A stretch of 64,000 nucleotides of DNA from JAKLQR01 sp963753165. Lineage in GTDB: Bacteria > Nitrospirota > Thermodesulfovibrionia > Thermodesulfovibrionales > SM23-35. Under the pieces are notes generated by a model, which was not told where the DNA came from, made no database searches, and saw only the letters and a list, made by a program, of their open reading frames with translations. Position numbers and translations under genes: made by a program. Below are positions 61,427 through 64,000 of the stretch, in pieces; position 1 is the first letter of the stretch, and each line of letters begins with the position of its first letter. Where the stretch lies: NCBI GenBank assembly GCA_963753165.1, contig CAVWBP010000002.1, positions 1 to 64,000 on the forward strand, in the 5' to 3' direction.

Positions 61427-62683
61427 CTATTTATACAATTCCACTACAGTAAATGGGTTTTCATCATTCGGACGGTAACGGTGGAGCCGGAAGCGTATTT
61501 CTTTCCCGGATACCTGCACTACGAGATAGTTGTAATCTTCTACCCTCGGCTGTCCTTCCCAGTAGAGTTCTTCAGGATAATCCTTTGGAGGTTGATTCAC
61601 TCCATGTCGTTGTTCACCACCACCGGCCCCAAGGACGAGGTAACGTATATTGTCGACCAGGTAAATTTCTGTGGTATGCACATGCCCGTTAAACACAGTT
61701 ATGTTCAGATCAGATGAGAAGGGTTTTATGAATGGGTGCGGATTTTCGTTCGGTGGAAGGGGGCCGAATCCGGACTGGCAAAAAGCGGGGTTGTGGAAGG
61801 TGATGAAAACCTGATGCAGCTTCTTGTCTTTCGCTTCGTTCAGCCATTCTGTCAGGATTGCCATTTGCTTTTGAAAATCGGGATGCCTGCTTCCCCAGGC
61901 TGCAGGGGTTCGGTAATCCATATCTCCGGTATCGAGGAAGATGAAACGACAGCCCCGATAATCAAATTTGTAGACTCTCTGTTCACTGGTAAAACCCATC
62001 TGGGTGAGATACGGAACTGTACTCAGAAGCCCCTCAAGGTTCTCATCAAACCAGGTTTCATGATTTCCCGGAGCCGGGAAAAAGCGTCCGGGGAGACCCT
62101 CCGGGTTCCCGGAAGGCAGTTTAGAGAGAAATCTTTCATGGAAGTCGTGCCAGAAAGGGCTTGTATCCCTTGTTTTCCCCTGATATCCGAAATAGGTCAT
62201 ATCCCCAGTATTAAGGCAGAATGACGGACCGTTCCCGGAATCCTCTGCTCCCTCCTTCATTCCTGCGATAATATCGCGGTATACCCATGCCTGGCCTTCA
62301 CTGCGCAGTGACACATCGGCTTGAGGCCCTTCCACTATAAGGCGCGGCCAACCATTCTTCAGGACGGTCAACCTGTATTTGTCAGGAAGTCCTTTGGGCC
62401 AATACTTGAACCAATCCAGTTCTCCCGTATCGGGATCAAAGCTCATGATTTTCTCTACAGCCAGGTCCGGTCCATATGCATAGCGCTTGATTTGCTCGAA
62501 GTATTTTTCGATTTCATCGGTTTGACCGGATTTATACGGAAGGTACCCCGGCAAACGGTTATCTCCAAAAACAACGAAGGAAAAAGATCCTTCCTGTTCT
62601 TCTGCAAACGCTGAATGCTGATAAATAAGGAGCAGGGATACTGACAAGAGACTTAAGAGGACAGCAAATAATTTCCGTTTCAT
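61427..62683 (-). CDS. Exported calcineurin-like metallophosphoesterase
   Basis: This 418-residue protein has a signal peptide (ending QHSAFAEE). Its calcineurin-like motifs are FSFVVFGDNRLPG, CLNTGDMTYFGYQG, FPAPGNHETWF, VFITFHNPAF and ITVFNGHVHTTEIYLVDNIR, which together make a two-metal site in the periplasm. The ATG at 62683 follows TGGAGG and opens the signal peptide; the upstream ATG at 62749 adds a non-homologous 22 residues. Substrate unknown; purple-acid-phosphatase-like activity is the family expectation. Confidence 0.88.
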   Translation of the reverse strand: MKRKLFAVLLSLLSVSLLLIYQHSAFAEEQEGSFSFVVFGDNRLPGYLPYKSGQTDEIEKYFEQIKRYAYGPDLAVEKIMSFDPDTGELDWFKYWPKGLPDKYRLTVLKNGWPRLIVEGPQADVSLRSEGQAWVYRDIIAGMKEGAEDSGNGPSFCLNTGDMTYFGYQGKTRDTSPFWHDFHERFLSKLPSGNPEGLPGRFFPAPGNHETWFDENLEGLLSTVPYLTQMGFTSEQRVYKFDYRGCRFIFLDTGDMDYRTPAAWGSRHPDFQKQMAILTEWLNEAKDKKLHQVFITFHNPAFCQSGFGPLPPNENPHPFIKPFSSDLNITVFNGHVHTTEIYLVDNIRYLVLGAGGGEQRHGVNQPPKDYPEELYWEGQPRVEDYNYLVVQVSGKEIRFRLHRYRPNDENPFTVVELYK

Positions 62684-62812
62684 AGTATGCCTCCATAAAG
62701 GGAACAGGTATGCTTGAAGAGAATACCAAAAAAACCTGTAGTGCATCAACTACGACTATAGGAGAGACAATCGAAATTATTCGATTCCTCAGGGTTCTGG
62801 TATACTTTTTTT

Positions 62813-64000
62813 ATGAAGAACCAGGAAGTCGCGCGGATTTTTAATGACATCGCGGACCTGCTTGAAATCAAGGGTGATAACCCGTTCCGTATCCGGGCAT
62901 ACAGGCGGGCAGCGCTCAATATCGAAGGGCTTTCAAAGGATGTATCCCAGACCTTAAAGGATGAGCTGCTCAAAATACCCGGCATCGGACAGGACCTTGC
63001 AGGGAAGATCGGGGAATATACTGAAACCGGAAGAATACAGGCGTATGAAGACCTGAAAAAGGAAGTCCCCGGAGGGCTCAGCGCCCTCCTTTCCATTCCG
63101 GGACTCGGTCCGAAGACCGCAAAACTCCTCTTCGAACAATTGCAGATCACAAATCTGGAAGAGCTCGAACGGTATGCGCAGGAACATAAACTGAGCGGTT
63201 TGCCGGGCATCAAGGAAAAAACAGAGGAGCATATCCTGAAAGGGATCGGGATGCTGAAGCGGGGGATGGAAAGACAGCCGTTGGGAAGAGTCCTGCCGAT
63301 AGCCAACGACATACTTGAATGCCTCAGAAAAGACCCTGTCGTGAAGAAACTGAGCATAGCGGGAAGCATACGCCGGTGGAAAGATACGATCAAGGATATC
63401 GATATCCTCGCAACATCGGAAGATCCGAAATCTGTCATGAATACCTTCGTGCATCTGCCGCAGGTGAAAGGGATACTCATGCATGGTCCGACGAAGTCGA
63501 GCGTGATTATTCAGGAAGGGCTGCAGGTGGACCTCCGGGTTGTTGAGGAGGAGAGTTTCGGGGCGGCGCTTGCCTATTTCACCGGCAGCAAGGAGCATAA
63601 CATACGCCTGAGAGAAATGGCGGTAAGGGGCGGATTAAAAATCAATGAGTACGGGATATTCAGGGAAAAAGATAACAGGAAACTCGGAGGGGCAAAGGAG
63701 GAAGAGGTCTATAAGCACCTTGGTCTTCCCTATATCCCCCCTGAACTGCGCGAAGACTTGGGAGAAATCGAGGCTGCGCTGCAGGGGACGCTGCCGAAGC
63801 TCGTGGAACTCAGGGACATAAAGGGAGACCTCCATGTCCATACGAAACGGAGTGACGGAAGTCATGATTTTGACGAATTGATCGAGGCAGCACGGGCGAG
63901 GGGGTATGAATATATCGCGATAACCGATCATTCAAAAGGGCTTGGAATTGCGCGGGGATTAACGCCGGAACGTCTTATCGAAGAAAAAAAGGAGATCGAT
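62813..64000 (+). CDS. polX: DNA polymerase X with PHP domain, 3' end cut by the window
   Basis: PolX is a family X repair polymerase with a 3'-5' exonuclease. The first 396 residues are present. Two helix-hairpin-helix units (LLKIPGIGQDLAGKIGEYTE, LLSIPGLGPKTAKLLFEQL) come first. The palm follows with the metal Asp pair in SIRRWKDTIKDIDILAT and the third Asp in LQVDLRVVEEESFGAALAYF. The PHP domain then opens with IKGDLHVHTKRSDGSHDFDE and IAITDHSKGLGIARGL. The gene runs off the right edge. It diverges from the phosphatase gene with 129 bp between them. Confidence 0.93.
   Translation, partial: MKNQEVARIFNDIADLLEIKGDNPFRIRAYRRAALNIEGLSKDVSQTLKDELLKIPGIGQDLAGKIGEYTETGRIQAYEDLKKEVPGGLSALLSIPGLGPKTAKLLFEQLQITNLEELERYAQEHKLSGLPGIKEKTEEHILKGIGMLKRGMERQPLGRVLPIANDILECLRKDPVVKKLSIAGSIRRWKDTIKDIDILATSEDPKSVMNTFVHLPQVKGILMHGPTKSSVIIQEGLQVDLRVVEEESFGAALAYFTGSKEHNIRLREMAVRGGLKINEYGIFREKDNRKLGGAKEEEVYKHLGLPYIPPELREDLGEIEAALQGTLPKLVELRDIKGDLHVHTKRSDGSHDFDELIEAARARGYEYIAITDHSKGLGIARGLTPERLIEEKKEID

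Overview
The window looks like a chromosome segment of a Gram-negative, sulfate- or sulfite-reducing bacterium, most probably a Nitrospirota (Thermodesulfovibrionia-type) lineage. A deltaproteobacterium is the main alternative. This placement is inferred from gene content: a reductive dissimilatory sulfite reductase set (dsrA, dsrB, dsrD, a CbiA/DsrN-type amidase, dsrC, dsrMKJOP and a ferredoxin), lipid A and outer-membrane assembly genes, multihaem and small c-type cytochromes, and many conserved hypothetical families typical of those phyla. No 16S rRNA is present, so it cannot be confirmed here.

Layout. 0-9 kb is a comparatively AT-rich accessory stretch: a DsrE2/TusA sulfur-relay pair, an RpoD-type sigma factor, a PilZ protein, about 1 kb without genes containing a possible 0.26-kb mobile element, a PA2779-like remnant, and a GEMM-like riboswitch candidate ahead of a large secreted thrombospondin-type-3/M64 metalloprotease. 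9-19 kb is mostly leftward: mnmD-like, maf, a HI0933-type flavoprotein, a DUF4350-like protein, lpxI, lpxA, fabZ, lpxD, skp and bamA, the lipid A and beta-barrel assembly cluster. 19-37 kb is the sulfur-respiration region: a HEAT protein, dsrABD, a TPR/YkgJ pair, an unrecognised protein facing a second HEAT protein, FmdB, DsrN/CbiA, dsrC, an RsbRD_N protein, dsrMKJOP, ferredoxin, DedA, TusA and HIT. 37-43 kb holds a B12-binding radical SAM/TPR protein, secreted hypotheticals, a transposase remnant, a receiver protein and tRNA-Leu(GAG). 43-55 kb is housekeeping: a SurA/PpiD-like protein, hfq, miaA, mutL, proA, nadD, rsfS, a LapA-LapB fusion, leuS, lptE, holA and rpsT. 55-64 kb holds a deoxyhypusine-synthase-like protein, two small cytochromes c, a BrnTA toxin-antitoxin pair, a small island of hypotheticals, a metallophosphatase and the start of polX.

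How it works together. DsrAB reduces sulfite, DsrC carries the trisulfide, and DsrMKJOP links it to the quinone pool. DsrN/CbiA amidates sirohaem, and TusA/DsrE-type proteins may traffic sulfur. The Lpx, Bam, Lpt and Lap genes make and regulate the outer membrane.

Quality warning. At least 14 genes are interrupted by single-base indels. Where the correct frame can be inferred from conserved residues, the error is nearly always one inserted base; dsrA and dsrB carry five each. Removing them restores full-length proteins with lengths divisible by three. This points to uncorrected sequencing error rather than pseudogenisation. Broken genes are therefore annotated as single CDSs, with the shift positions stated.
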